From: a virus
IMG/VR virus record: IMGVR_UViG_3300025892_000101
Location: 1 to 28,861 of that record
Direction: 5' to 3' (one strand)
Length of the DNA: 28,861 bases
Position numbers and translations under genes: made by a program. A model generated the notes under the pieces. It saw only the letters and a list, made by a program, of their open reading frames with translations. It had not been told where the DNA came from and did no database searches. This document shows positions 1 to 7,441 of the stretch, piece after piece. How positions within the stretch are numbered: position 1 is the first letter of the stretch; the number at the start of each line of letters is the position of its first letter.

Positions 1-104
1 AGAATTTCATCATCAGATTGTATTCTGGGATGAAGAAAGTTTACTAATGTTGTAATTTCTTTTATTTCATTACAAACTGTTATTCCATATGTAACATTAA
101 CCAT
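1..104 (-). CDS. Partial family 2 glycosyltransferase-like protein (N-terminus only)
   Basis: An ATG at position 104 opens a frame that runs without a stop to the left edge, so only the first 34 codons are present. The product begins MVNVTYGITVCNEIKEI and continues with LVNFL and a charged SDDEI stretch. A short beta strand, then T-x-x-N-E, then a helix, is how many GT-A (family 2) glycosyltransferases start their nucleotide-sugar domain. The start codon overlaps the 3' end of the upstream gene (stop at 97-99), as expected for coupled phage genes, and two GT4 genes precede it in the same transcriptional direction. The family call rests on about 30 residues, so it is tentative; the reading frame itself is well supported by the overlap. 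Confidence 0.5.
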   Translation of the reverse strand, partial: MVNVTYGITVCNEIKEITTLVNFLHPRIQSDDEI

Positions 105-573
105 AGTATTGTTTTAAAGTATCTTGTTTAAAAAATATTTCGGTAGAATATTGAATCCCATCCATATTGTAAGTTCTATATGCAGCACCTTTTGCTACAA
201 AATCTCTATTGTTTTTGATATAACCATTATATACCCTATCACCACCTGTATCAAATGTTTCACCTAAGTCATATAAACCAATTTGTGGTAAAGTTAATGC
301 AGTTTTAACCAAAGTATCGGATTTTGTTAACTTTTTAAACCATTTAAAAAAGTTAGCTGGTGGTATGTTTGATAATTTAAGTGCAGATACCTTTTTTTGG
401 TATATTCCAGTAACAAATATAATTGTTTCCTCAGAACCTGCTAATCTTTCCTTATTACCATCAGCATATTTGTATGTACTTATTTTATACACACCATATG
501 GCTGTAGGTTTCCTTTAGAAACTCTCTTACCAGTTCCTTCTTGTATTAATCTATATTTTGATGAATGATTCAT
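97..573 (-). CDS. Hypothetical protein, 158 aa
   Basis: I do not recognise this family with confidence. The protein is soluble-looking, with no signal peptide or membrane segment. Its first half alternates beta-rich stretches (YGVYKISTYKY, ETIIFVTGIY) with a basic/aromatic segment around residues 65-85 (KLSNIPPANFFKWFKKL). The second half is rich in Gly, Tyr and Asn (GGDRVYNGYIKNNRDF). The start codon abuts the stop of the preceding glycosyltransferase gene (position 573 is shared) and the stop overlaps the start of the next GT2-like gene. It therefore belongs to one translationally coupled run with the sugar-transferase genes, but the sequence does not show whether it takes part in glycosylation. 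Confidence 0.75.
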   Translation of the reverse strand: MNHSSKYRLIQEGTGKRVSKGNLQPYGVYKISTYKYADGNKERLAGSEETIIFVTGIYQKKVSALKLSNIPPANFFKWFKKLTKSDTLVKTALTLPQIGLYDLGETFDTGGDRVYNGYIKNNRDFVAKGAAYRTYNMDGIQYSTEIFFKQDTLKQYYG

Positions 574-1889
574 TATAACTTATTTAATTTTGGTAACTTT
601 AATTTTGGTTGTTCTGATATTGGTTTTTGTTTATTCAATTTAGGTAATTGAAATGGTTTTTGAATTGCAATAGTACCAACATACTTATCCATAATTTTAC
701 CCAACTCTTCAGTCATTTTTTTCATTGTAAAATTATTGAGAATGTTTGTTCTCAATCCAGCTGATTTAGATAAGTAAGTATTATATTCATTAAATACTTT
801 GTAAATCTTATTAGCCGCATCTGAATAGTTTACTGTAAACCATTTTGATTCTTTTAGTAAAAATTTATCAGCTGCCGAATTATGTACATCAGTTAGTTGA
901 CCATCTAAGAAAATAGTATTTTCTTCAGGTAAAAAATCTACATGTCCACTCCATTTAGAAACGATGATTGGTTTTCCAGTTGTTGCAAATTCAGCAAGTG
1001 GTCTACCATATCCTTCACCCTTTGTAAATGAAATCATTGCTTTTACTTTTGAATGATTGTAAAGTTCAACCATTTCTGATTCTTTCAAATCACCATGTAA
1101 TAAGTAAATCGGTGGTACATCACTCAACCCTTTGATAGCGTTTTCTATTTTTTCTCTAGTTGTTTCTCTATCAATTACCGAAAATCCAGCATGCGATGTT
1201 TTTAAGATAAGACCTGGTCTTTTATCTTTAGGTAGATATTTGAAAACAGTAGAGAATGTTTTAATAACCATACCCACATCTTTTCTATCTTGTCCTAAGT
1301 GTCCTTTTAACCAATGTCCAACGAATAAGAAGTTGAAGTCGGTTTCAATTCCATCTAATACATCTATATCAGTTATAGTTGGATTTTCATATAATTCTTT
1401 ATTAACACCTTCAAATAGAACCTCACAAGGTTTTTCATTTTTGAAAGTTTTAATAATTTGTTTAGTTTGTTTATCTTGCTCTTGAAATTGAGTTTTATCA
1501 AATAATGATTTAGTAAACTGAGATGGTACAATGATTAAATCCATTTTATTACCACCTTCTAAGAATTCTCTAGGAACTACTGTGGTTTCAACACCAGCAG
1601 TAATACCAATATTGTAATTACCCTTTGGTTCAAATTCATTAGCAACAGACATCTGCATAAAGATATCTGGTTTTCTATTTACTTGAGTTGCTATATTCGA
1701 TAACATCTTTTTACCGAATTCAGTATTTGGGTCTGCTTGATTCTGAGGAGTATTTCCCCATCTAGTTGGTACAATCTTAATATCATACCTATCTAACTCA
1801 AACAAGCTTCTTAAAATATCTCTTGCATGGTCTCCATAACCACTTCTTGTGAATACCGGAGCCTGATATACTAATAAAGGTTTATTCAT
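573..1889 (-). CDS. GT4-type (GT-B fold) glycosyltransferase
   Basis: Predicted retaining glycosyltransferase of the GT4/group 1 type, moving a sugar from a nucleotide-sugar donor. The N-terminal half has the acceptor-domain start YQAPVFTRSGYGDHAR (residues 8-23). The C-terminal donor domain begins with FLFVGHWLKGHLGQDRKD (about 187-204). It contains the family E-x7-E signature, GEGYGRPLAE with E292 and E300, followed by GKPIIVSKWSGH. At 438 aa it is normal length for the family. The C-terminal 40 residues are a Lys/Pro/Leu-rich repeat-like tail (LPKLNK twice), unusual for a catalytic domain and possibly an interaction tail. The start follows AAAAAGTT directly. It lies 6 nt after a second GT4 gene. 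The acceptor (DNA base, virion protein or host polysaccharide) cannot be read from sequence. Confidence 0.85.
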   Translation of the reverse strand: MNKPLLVYQAPVFTRSGYGDHARDILRSLFELDRYDIKIVPTRWGNTPQNQADPNTEFGKKMLSNIATQVNRKPDIFMQMSVANEFEPKGNYNIGITAGVETTVVPREFLEGGNKMDLIIVPSQFTKSLFDKTQFQEQDKQTKQIIKTFKNEKPCEVLFEGVNKELYENPTITDIDVLDGIETDFNFLFVGHWLKGHLGQDRKDVGMVIKTFSTVFKYLPKDKRPGLILKTSHAGFSVIDRETTREKIENAIKGLSDVPPIYLLHGDLKESEMVELYNHSKVKAMISFTKGEGYGRPLAEFATTGKPIIVSKWSGHVDFLPEENTIFLDGQLTDVHNSAADKFLLKESKWFTVNYSDAANKIYKVFNEYNTYLSKSAGLRTNILNNFTMKKMTEELGKIMDKYVGTIAIQKPFQLPKLNKQKPISEQPKLKLPKLNKL

Positions 1890-1895
1890 AACTTT

Positions 1896-3284
1896 TTATA
1901 CAATTTTAAATAATTCGTATCGTTTTCTTGGTTTGAAGTTTTTGAAAGTACTCTCAACTCCATTAATTAGTTGTTGGCACATATTACTTTGAGATAATCC
2001 CATATCTTCAATAAATGCTCTTCTTCCTTCTAACCCATTTTTTGTTAATTCTTTAGTTGGAGTATTGTAAACTTTCTCCATTTTTTCTGATAACTCAGTT
2101 ACATCGATTTTATCATCCCAAATATAAGGAGTTGGAACTGAACCTGTCAGAGATTGTGCTCTACTCCAAATTGGTGTAGCCCATTCTCCCCAAGTTACTT
2201 TATCTTCCCAATCTCTCCATTTGTGAAGTGAACCAATCTTAATGTAATCATCAGCTGTAAAGTATTTACCATCTGATTTCTTTTTGAATCCACATTGGTC
2301 TTGTAATCCACCAGTAACATTTACAATGATTGGTGTACCACTCATAACCGATTCTGCAGTTGTTAACCCAAATCCTTCATTACCAGCAATATTGACTGTA
2401 CAATCAGCCATATTGTAAAGGTAATTCAATTGGTCAGTTGATAATTTAGCAGTTGAGAATACTACATTACAATCAGGTGCAAGAGTTTCAGCAACTTTTG
2501 GTAAATCAGTACCATTTTGGTCTGATGGTGTTGTGTGCATTAGTAATACAGCTTTTGATGCTTTATCTTTACCGATTTTATCACAAAACTCCTTAAATGC
2601 CATAATAACATCAGATGGTTGTTTTCTTCTGATATTTCTATTTGACCAAAAGAATATAAAATCATACTCATTACCTGCTAATATTTTATTTCTAAAATCC
2701 GAAGGTACATCAGTTGGTTTGAATTCGTTTTCATTTATACCATGTGGTACATATGAAACTTGCCAATCTGAATGTGGTTTCCATGTTGGTTTATCAGTTA
2801 AAGAAGTTAACCTACTTACTATTCCATATGTTTGTCTTGAAATAGCACCTAACCAATCACAACTTTCGTAATAATTTCTATTATATAATGGGTCTGGTAA
2901 ATCATCCCATATTGTATAATAAAGAATTGGACAGGTTTCTCTGATTTCGTGTTCCATATCATATAACCAAGTCCAATAACGTGGGTCAGTAAAATGAAGG
3001 ATAGCATCAGGTTTTTCGGAATTCATAATTTGTCTTAACAAATCAGCGTTTCCGTAACCATTCCAAGGTAAGATTTTAACCGATGCATCTTCTACACCAG
3101 TTCTTTTCTGCATATCAACAGATAAATCTAAAACTTTACCTTTATCGGGGTGTTTAATTGCTGCACCTACTTGGAACCAATCATACTCTTTAAGAGTACC
3201 CATTACCAATGCTTTACTCATAGTGGCGATACCACTACTCATCCTCATATCATCTGAAAGGAGAAGAATCTTTTTTTTACTCAT
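1896..3284 (-). CDS. GT4-type (GT-B fold) glycosyltransferase
   Basis: Second group 1 glycosyltransferase of the left-hand cluster, 462 aa. The N-terminus shows a beta strand and glycine turn (ILLLSDDMRMSSGIATMS). The middle has YVPHGINENEF (about 178-188), the usual linker ahead of the donor domain. The E-x7-E signature is NEGFGLTTAE (E303, E311), followed by SGTPIIVNVTGGLQDQ. Asp/Trp-rich segments (HFTDPRYWTWLYDMEHE, YTIWDDLPDPLYNRN) lie in the acceptor domain. It differs from the 438-aa neighbour well beyond the signature, so the two probably have different acceptors or act in sequence. It is preceded by a ribbon-helix-helix gene 24 nt upstream. The start follows AATAAGTT. Confidence 0.87.
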   Translation of the reverse strand: MSKKKILLLSDDMRMSSGIATMSKALVMGTLKEYDWFQVGAAIKHPDKGKVLDLSVDMQKRTGVEDASVKILPWNGYGNADLLRQIMNSEKPDAILHFTDPRYWTWLYDMEHEIRETCPILYYTIWDDLPDPLYNRNYYESCDWLGAISRQTYGIVSRLTSLTDKPTWKPHSDWQVSYVPHGINENEFKPTDVPSDFRNKILAGNEYDFIFFWSNRNIRRKQPSDVIMAFKEFCDKIGKDKASKAVLLMHTTPSDQNGTDLPKVAETLAPDCNVVFSTAKLSTDQLNYLYNMADCTVNIAGNEGFGLTTAESVMSGTPIIVNVTGGLQDQCGFKKKSDGKYFTADDYIKIGSLHKWRDWEDKVTWGEWATPIWSRAQSLTGSVPTPYIWDDKIDVTELSEKMEKVYNTPTKELTKNGLEGRRAFIEDMGLSQSNMCQQLINGVESTFKNFKPRKRYELFKIV

Positions 3285-3308
3285 AACTTATTAAAATAAC
3301 TTTTTTCT

Positions 3309-3506
3309 TTAAAATTGCGAACCTGAAATTTGAAGGTTTGAATATTCATTCATTTCTTTTCTAAATCCATCATCGCTTACATATCGTTCAACTGTTCTGT
3401 TTACCAATTTTTGAAGTGTTACATCCGATTCGAATGATACTCTTTTAAAATTTGAATAAACACCTTTTATAATCTTCACAGTTGTTAGTTTAGTTTCTAC
3501 ACTCAT
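3309..3506 (-). CDS. Putative ribbon-helix-helix DNA-binding protein, 65 aa
   Basis: The sequence fits an Arc/MetJ/CopG-type fold: a short strand (KLTTVKII, residues 6-13), a first helix (VYSNFKRVSFESD), a turn and a second helix (LQKLVNRTVERYVSD). Such proteins dimerise through the strand and bind operators in DNA. It is the first gene of the left-hand glycosyltransferase run, so a role in controlling that run is plausible but inferred. No Bacteroidetes-type promoter is visible upstream; instead a TATAAATA octamer lies 16-23 nt before the start. The assignment rests on predicted secondary structure and size only. Confidence 0.55.
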   Translation of the reverse strand: MSVETKLTTVKIIKGVYSNFKRVSFESDVTLQKLVNRTVERYVSDDGFRKEMNEYSNLQISGSQF

Positions 3507-3521
3507 AGTATATATTGTTAG

Positions 3522-3529
3522 TATTTATA
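3522..3529 (-). promoter_or_regulatory. Possible T4 late-type promoter octamer (TATAAATA)
   Basis: On the minus strand this is an exact TATAAATA, the T4 late promoter consensus read by the gp55/gp33/clamp machinery. It lies 16 nt before the ATG of the ribbon-helix-helix gene, leaving a short leader. The surrounding DNA is nearly pure A/T, so a chance match is quite possible. No gp55 homologue is visible in this window. Confidence 0.3.
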
Positions 3530-3558
3530 TATATAAGTATATAGATATTTATTTTCCG

Positions 3559-4425
3559 TTAAGCTTTACCATCACAAATTCCTCTAGTCTTAAACTCACA
3601 GAATCTACAATTCTTTTGCCTATCACCTGGAACTTTAGGATATGGTAAATCTCTATAATTACCTTCATCATCAAATACCTCATTTACAAAGTTCATAAAC
3701 TCAGTATAAACCTTATTAACAGTTGGTTTACCATTAGCTGGAACATGCCTAGACATATATGGAATTGGGAATGGGGCATCTTCATAAAGTTTTCTTCTCA
3801 TAATCTGATATTCAACTTTAATCTTCTCCAATGGAATTTGGAATAATTCAGAATAATACTTTTTGTATATAACGATTTGTGCGTTCTTATACTTATCTGA
3901 TTTCTGATATTTATTCCAACCTCTAGTTGATGTTTTTAAATCAATAATGATAATTGAATTATCTGATAAATCTCTCATTACCACATCAACAAAACCTATA
4001 AAGTTTACACCTTCTTTTACTTTTGCATTTAATGGAATTTCAATTCCCACTAATTCGAATCCACTCTTTGTATAGAACTTATCTAATTTCTTTTTAAACC
4101 ACTCTAATATACATCTACCATCTCCGTAGAACTCTTCTAATTCTAGCTGAGTACATACACTACCCTCAGTTAGTTTATCGTTCTCTTTGATGTATTCTTT
4201 TCTCATCCACTCTAACAACAACTTATCGGTATCTATTTCCATTGCTTGTTTCTTAGAAACTCCGTACATTACCGAAAGGAAATGTTGTATTGTTTCGTGA
4301 ATAGCAGTTCCGAAAATAGTATAAATATTAGCTGATGATTGTCCCAATCTATCAATGTATCTCAGTTTGTATGAACGAGGACACGATGAATATAATTGGT
4401 ATTGTGAAAAACTTACTTTTGCCAT
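3559..4425 (-). CDS. PD-(D/E)XK nuclease, RecB/Cas4/AddB-like, with putative Fe-S cysteines
   Basis: Predicted DNA exonuclease of the PDDEXK_1 (RecB-like) superfamily. Motifs in order: FSQYQLYSSCPRSYKLRY (residues 6-23, including C15); FGTAIHETIQHF with H43; GIEIPL with E129; GFVDVVMRD with D147; IIIIDLKTS with D162 and K164; and a conserved Q-x3-Y helix (QIVIYKKYY). The C-terminus holds C273, C276 and C284. Together with C15 this makes the four-cysteine iron-sulfur arrangement known from Cas4 and AddB. The gene has its own Bacteroidetes-type promoter and follows the clamp-loader operon, suggesting work on replication or recombination ends. No CRISPR genes are nearby, so a Cas4 role in adaptation is not implied. 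Confidence 0.85.
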   Translation of the reverse strand: MAKVSFSQYQLYSSCPRSYKLRYIDRLGQSSANIYTIFGTAIHETIQHFLSVMYGVSKKQAMEIDTDKLLLEWMRKEYIKENDKLTEGSVCTQLELEEFYGDGRCILEWFKKKLDKFYTKSGFELVGIEIPLNAKVKEGVNFIGFVDVVMRDLSDNSIIIIDLKTSTRGWNKYQKSDKYKNAQIVIYKKYYSELFQIPLEKIKVEYQIMRRKLYEDAPFPIPYMSRHVPANGKPTVNKVYTEFMNFVNEVFDDEGNYRDLPYPKVPGDRQKNCRFCEFKTRGICDGKA

Positions 4426-4443
4426 AAACTTTTATTTGTTATA

Positions 4444-4475
4444 CAAATATACGAAAAAAGTTTGGGATTACCAAA
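4444..4475 (-). promoter_or_regulatory. Bacteroidetes-type promoter for the PD-(D/E)XK nuclease gene
   Basis: On the minus strand TTTG (4475-4472) is followed after 20 nt by TATATTTG (4451-4444). This matches the Bacteroidetes primary sigma-factor consensus TTTG / TAnnTTTG. Transcription would start near 4440, about 15 nt before the ATG at 4425. The element sits just after the stop of gp62 (4486). Confidence 0.75.
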
Positions 4476-4485
4476 CTTTTCTCAA

Positions 4486-4935
4486 TTATATTTTCAATTT
4501 TAACTTTTTTATTATCTTAGGGTCAGTTCCATAATCCTCTGATAATTGTTTGATTCTTTCCTTACCAGTTCTACTAGCATATAGAATCTTTAGGTAATCT
4601 TCGGCTTCTAACTTTGAGGTTTCATAATGTTTTGCTACTAATTCAACTAACCACTTTTCATACTTGTCAGCTCCTTTGGGTTTCATATACTTCATAAAGT
4701 GTCTACCTTTTGGAAGTAAATCAATCATAGCAAGATACATTGCTTTAGGTGGAACTTCTTGTAGATATGGTTGAACAGCTGATATTGTTTCAATCCACTC
4801 ATATTTCATAGATAGAAAACGAAGTACCATATAGTTACTCCATGTCTTTTTATCAGCTTCTTCCAATGTATCCCAATATTTGGGATTTTGAACATTAGTT
4901 ATTTGTTTGATATGGTCGAATAAACTAGCTGCCAC
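4486..4935 (-). CDS. 62: Clamp loader small subunit, T4 gp62-like
   Basis: Predicted non-ATPase subunit of the T4-type clamp loader, which with gp44 opens and loads the gp45 ring. The 149-aa length and helical pattern agree with short gp62 forms of marine T4-like phages: N-terminal SLFDHIKQITN, then KTWSNYMVLRFLSM (about residues 30-43), then AMYLAMIDLLPKGRHFMKYMK. T4 gp62 itself is somewhat longer. Position strongly supports the call: it is the last gene of a run clamp - DUF4338 - gp44 - zinc ribbon - gp62. Its start overlaps the zinc-ribbon gene by 11 nt, implying translational coupling. Sequence conservation in gp62 is weak, so context carries much of the weight. Confidence 0.77.
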   Translation of the reverse strand: MAASLFDHIKQITNVQNPKYWDTLEEADKKTWSNYMVLRFLSMKYEWIETISAVQPYLQEVPPKAMYLAMIDLLPKGRHFMKYMKPKGADKYEKWLVELVAKHYETSKLEAEDYLKILYASRTGKERIKQLSEDYGTDPKIIKKLKLKI

Positions 4936-5242
4936 TTTCTTCTTTTTTCTTTTTATCCAATTCTTCTAATACTGCTAGTTGTGGTGATAGTAATTCTTCA
5001 CATATCTCACCACAATTTCCACAAAGTAAAACTTCAATTGGTACTACTACATCTTGAGCAGTTCCAGCTACTAACTTAGATATCTTTCTAAATTTAGAAC
5101 CATCTATGAATACATCATATCCACAATGTGAACAAATTACAGGATTTGATTTACCTAAATCAATTTTAGCTTTTCCAGTTGGGTTTGATTGGTCTGATGC
5201 TTTTTGTGGTTTGTTACCACCAATTCCTACTATTTTTGCCAT
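4925..5242 (-). CDS. Small zinc-ribbon protein, 105 aa
   Basis: Two C-x2-C knuckles, CSHC (about residues 37-40) and CGNC (about 74-77), are separated by some 33 residues, a spacing typical of a zinc ribbon. The N-terminal 30 residues are Gly/Lys/Asn-rich and probably disordered. The C-terminus is a Lys/Glu coiled tail (EELDKKKKEE). It lies between gp44 (stop 5244, start 5242) and gp62, overlapping gp62 by 11 nt, so it is expected to be made with the clamp loader. I do not know a function. It may bind nucleic acid or a replisome partner, or act as a translational regulator in the place where T4 carries RegA; that is inference from position. Confidence 0.65.
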   Translation of the reverse strand: MAKIVGIGGNKPQKASDQSNPTGKAKIDLGKSNPVICSHCGYDVFIDGSKFRKISKLVAGTAQDVVVPIEVLLCGNCGEICEELLSPQLAVLEELDKKKKEESGS

Positions 5243-5243
5243 C

Positions 5244-6191
5244 TTAAATTAAATTTAATATTTCGATTAATGTTGCTGCCATTGGTATTTCTTTATCAAT
5301 AGCGTTAAAGTGTTTATTTTGTCCTTCTGCTAATGCTATAACTACATTTGCCGTATTTGATGGTGCATACTCATCTACTTTTTCATATAATAATGTAAAT
5401 AACTCTGAGAAATCAGTTACTCTACTATCAATAATAGCTTGTCTCATATTCACATATTTATTTCTTTTATCATCTGAAGATTTTAAGATATCTAAAACTT
5501 TCATTTTATAATCATTCTCCAAAAGATTTTGAGTATCTACTTTCAACTCACCTTTGATTGAGTTTAATTGACAAGTATTGATAATCTTTCTAATATCAGG
5601 ATATCCAGCATCAATAATTGGAACTAAATCTTTTGGTTGGAATGTAACTTCCTCACTACTTAAAATCTTTGAGATTTGAACTGCTACATCTTTCTTAGTT
5701 GGAGGTATGATTTGAAAAGTTTGACATCTACTCTGAATAGGGTCAATTACTTTTTCAACATAATTACAAGTTAAGATAAATCTACAATGTTGTGAAAATG
5801 TTTCCATTAAGTTTCTCAAAATAGCTTGTGCATTCTGAGACATATAATCAAACTCATCTAAGATAATGATTTTATACTTTTTGAATCCCATTGATGATGC
5901 GAATCCTTTTACTTTATTTCTTACAGTTTCTACATTGTTTTCATCAGATGCGTTGATTACCATATAATCACAATCCATTGATTTTACAATTAGTTTAGCA
6001 AGAGTTGTTTTACCAGTACCTGCTCTACCATAAAGTAGAAGGTGAGGTACATCACCAGTTTCTAAATAACCACTTACCTTTTCTTTAAGGTGTTCATTAC
6101 CTACATAGTTTTCTAATGTTACTGGACGGTATGATTCTACCCATAAACTATTATCAACTTGTTCATTATTTGTTTCTTCGAAAAATCCCAT
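5244..6191 (-). CDS. 44: Clamp loader ATPase subunit, T4 gp44-like
   Basis: AAA+ ATPase that drives loading of the sliding clamp onto primer-template DNA. Visible motifs: Walker A GRAGTGKT (residues 55-62), Walker B IILDEFD (D112, E113), sensor 1 TCNY (141-144) and the clamp-loader SRC motif (S154-R155-C156), where the arginine finger acts in trans. The N-terminal LWVESYRPVTLENYVG is the standard RFC/gp44 opening. 315 aa matches T4 gp44 (319 aa). Neighbours are the sliding clamp upstream and gp62 downstream, with a DUF4338 gene inserted on the upstream side. Confidence 0.96.
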   Translation of the reverse strand: MGFFEETNNEQVDNSLWVESYRPVTLENYVGNEHLKEKVSGYLETGDVPHLLLYGRAGTGKTTLAKLIVKSMDCDYMVINASDENNVETVRNKVKGFASSMGFKKYKIIILDEFDYMSQNAQAILRNLMETFSQHCRFILTCNYVEKVIDPIQSRCQTFQIIPPTKKDVAVQISKILSSEEVTFQPKDLVPIIDAGYPDIRKIINTCQLNSIKGELKVDTQNLLENDYKMKVLDILKSSDDKRNKYVNMRQAIIDSRVTDFSELFTLLYEKVDEYAPSNTANVVIALAEGQNKHFNAIDKEIPMAATLIEILNLI

Positions 6192-6202
6192 ATTATATTT
6201 TT

Positions 6203-7420
6203 TTATCTACCTACTTCTTTTAATCTATCTGCTTTAAAAGTTTCCCAATCTTTACCTATACCATCGATATAGAATAAATCTTCAGGCTTTAACTTACCAT
6301 TATCATGTAACTTTGAATATCGTTTGATTGCTTGTCTTTTCCACCAATTGTTGATATAATCAACACCATCAACAAACTTCTTTTTCATTACCAACTCATC
6401 TTCTTCAATCTCTGAACGTAAGAACTCAGGTCCATTCTCATACATCATAGCGAGATATACACCTCTTTTAAAACCATGATGATACTCTGATTGTTTGATT
6501 CCACATTCTTTGAAGATTTGAGATAAAATCTTTTGTTTGATACCACTTACAGGTCCACTAGCACCCTTACCAGTTCCCATATTAGCACCATTTCTGATTC
6601 TTTCATTAGTAATAGCCTTTTCATACCAATCAGCTCTATTCTCCTTAATCCATTGATGCCAAGGGTCATAGAATTCATCATCAGGTTTTAAAGATATTTT
6701 CCCAGCGGATTCCCCCAACGTTTTAAAGTGAGGGATTCCGTTATATTGGGAATGTATTCCGTAAAGGGAAGTAGTTCCAACAGCTATCAATGTTTGCCCA
6801 TACTTCTTTTTCCAGTACTCTCGTACTTCTGGAAGGGTAGTCATCATTGCTGTCAACTTACCACCTAAGAAATTGTAACCTAAAGGTTGGGTACAAACAA
6901 TAGTGGATGCGATAGTAGTGAAATTCAACTTACCCTTTACGAATTTATCTTCTTTCTTCCAACCAATGTACTTATCTCGTACACCCATTGAAGTTACATC
7001 AGATGCTAATGATACTAAACCTAAAAGTTTACCACTCTTTTTATCTTTAAGAAACAACTTAACATTTCGACCAGGATTAGCTGTCCAACTCATAGTATGA
7101 ATCATCTTTCTTAGAAGAGTCCACTTTGTAGCCTCATCTTTATCCTCTACGATTTCAACATAAGGTTCTAACTCTTCAATTTCTTTAATTGTTAGTTCCT
7201 TATTATTGATATCAGTTGGTTTCCATTGCATATCATAAAGAGTAGCAATTTGGGATTTATCTCTAACCATATTAGATTCCTGCAGTTCAACCCATTTCTT
7301 ATACAATGTTTGTTCTTCTACACTCATTGTCATAAGGTAGTTCATATTCTCAATAAGTTTTCTTTTCTCATCTTCGAATATAAATTCTGGCTTTGCTGGT
7401 TCTGAATCCCAAAAACTCAT
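6203..7420 (-). CDS. DUF4338 / DruA-like protein, 405 aa
   Basis: The central region resembles the DUF4338 family, to which DruA of the Druantia defence system belongs. It has GKLLGLVSLASDV (residues 130-142), RDKYIGW (148-154), a hydrophobic segment with CTQPLGYNFLGGKL (176-189), EVREYWKKKYG (198-208), then VGTTSLYG, SQYNGIP and FKTLGES (214-238). The first 100 residues are helical and charged, and the last 130 are basic and partly disordered. Nothing else of Druantia is present. It lies inside the sliding clamp / clamp loader operon, 21 nt after gp45 and 11 nt before gp44. That suggests a role in phage DNA metabolism or counter-defence rather than a defence island. The family match is from memory of motifs. 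Confidence 0.6.
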   Translation of the reverse strand: MSFWDSEPAKPEFIFEDEKRKLIENMNYLMTMSVEEQTLYKKWVELQESNMVRDKSQIATLYDMQWKPTDINNKELTIKEIEELEPYVEIVEDKDEATKWTLLRKMIHTMSWTANPGRNVKLFLKDKKSGKLLGLVSLASDVTSMGVRDKYIGWKKEDKFVKGKLNFTTIASTIVCTQPLGYNFLGGKLTAMMTTLPEVREYWKKKYGQTLIAVGTTSLYGIHSQYNGIPHFKTLGESAGKISLKPDDEFYDPWHQWIKENRADWYEKAITNERIRNGANMGTGKGASGPVSGIKQKILSQIFKECGIKQSEYHHGFKRGVYLAMMYENGPEFLRSEIEEDELVMKKKFVDGVDYINNWWKRQAIKRYSKLHDNGKLKPEDLFYIDGIGKDWETFKADRLKEVGR

Positions 7421-7441
7421 ATAGTTACTTTTTAATGGTTA

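Noticed and set aside
1132-1485. Open reading frame of 117 codons on the plus strand
   Set aside because: Lies wholly antisense inside the GT4 gene, has no promoter or start context and reads as low-complexity Ser/Leu/Phe; a shadow of the real gene. The same holds for the other plus-strand frames (for example 2533-2871, 7548-7946 and 21933-22199).
3559-4425. CRISPR adaptation module (Cas4)
   Set aside because: No repeat array and no cas1 or cas2. The protein equally fits AddB/RecB-like phage nucleases.
6203-7420. Druantia defence system
   Set aside because: Only a DruA-like domain is present; no DruE-type helicase or other Druantia genes are nearby, and the gene sits in a phage replication operon.
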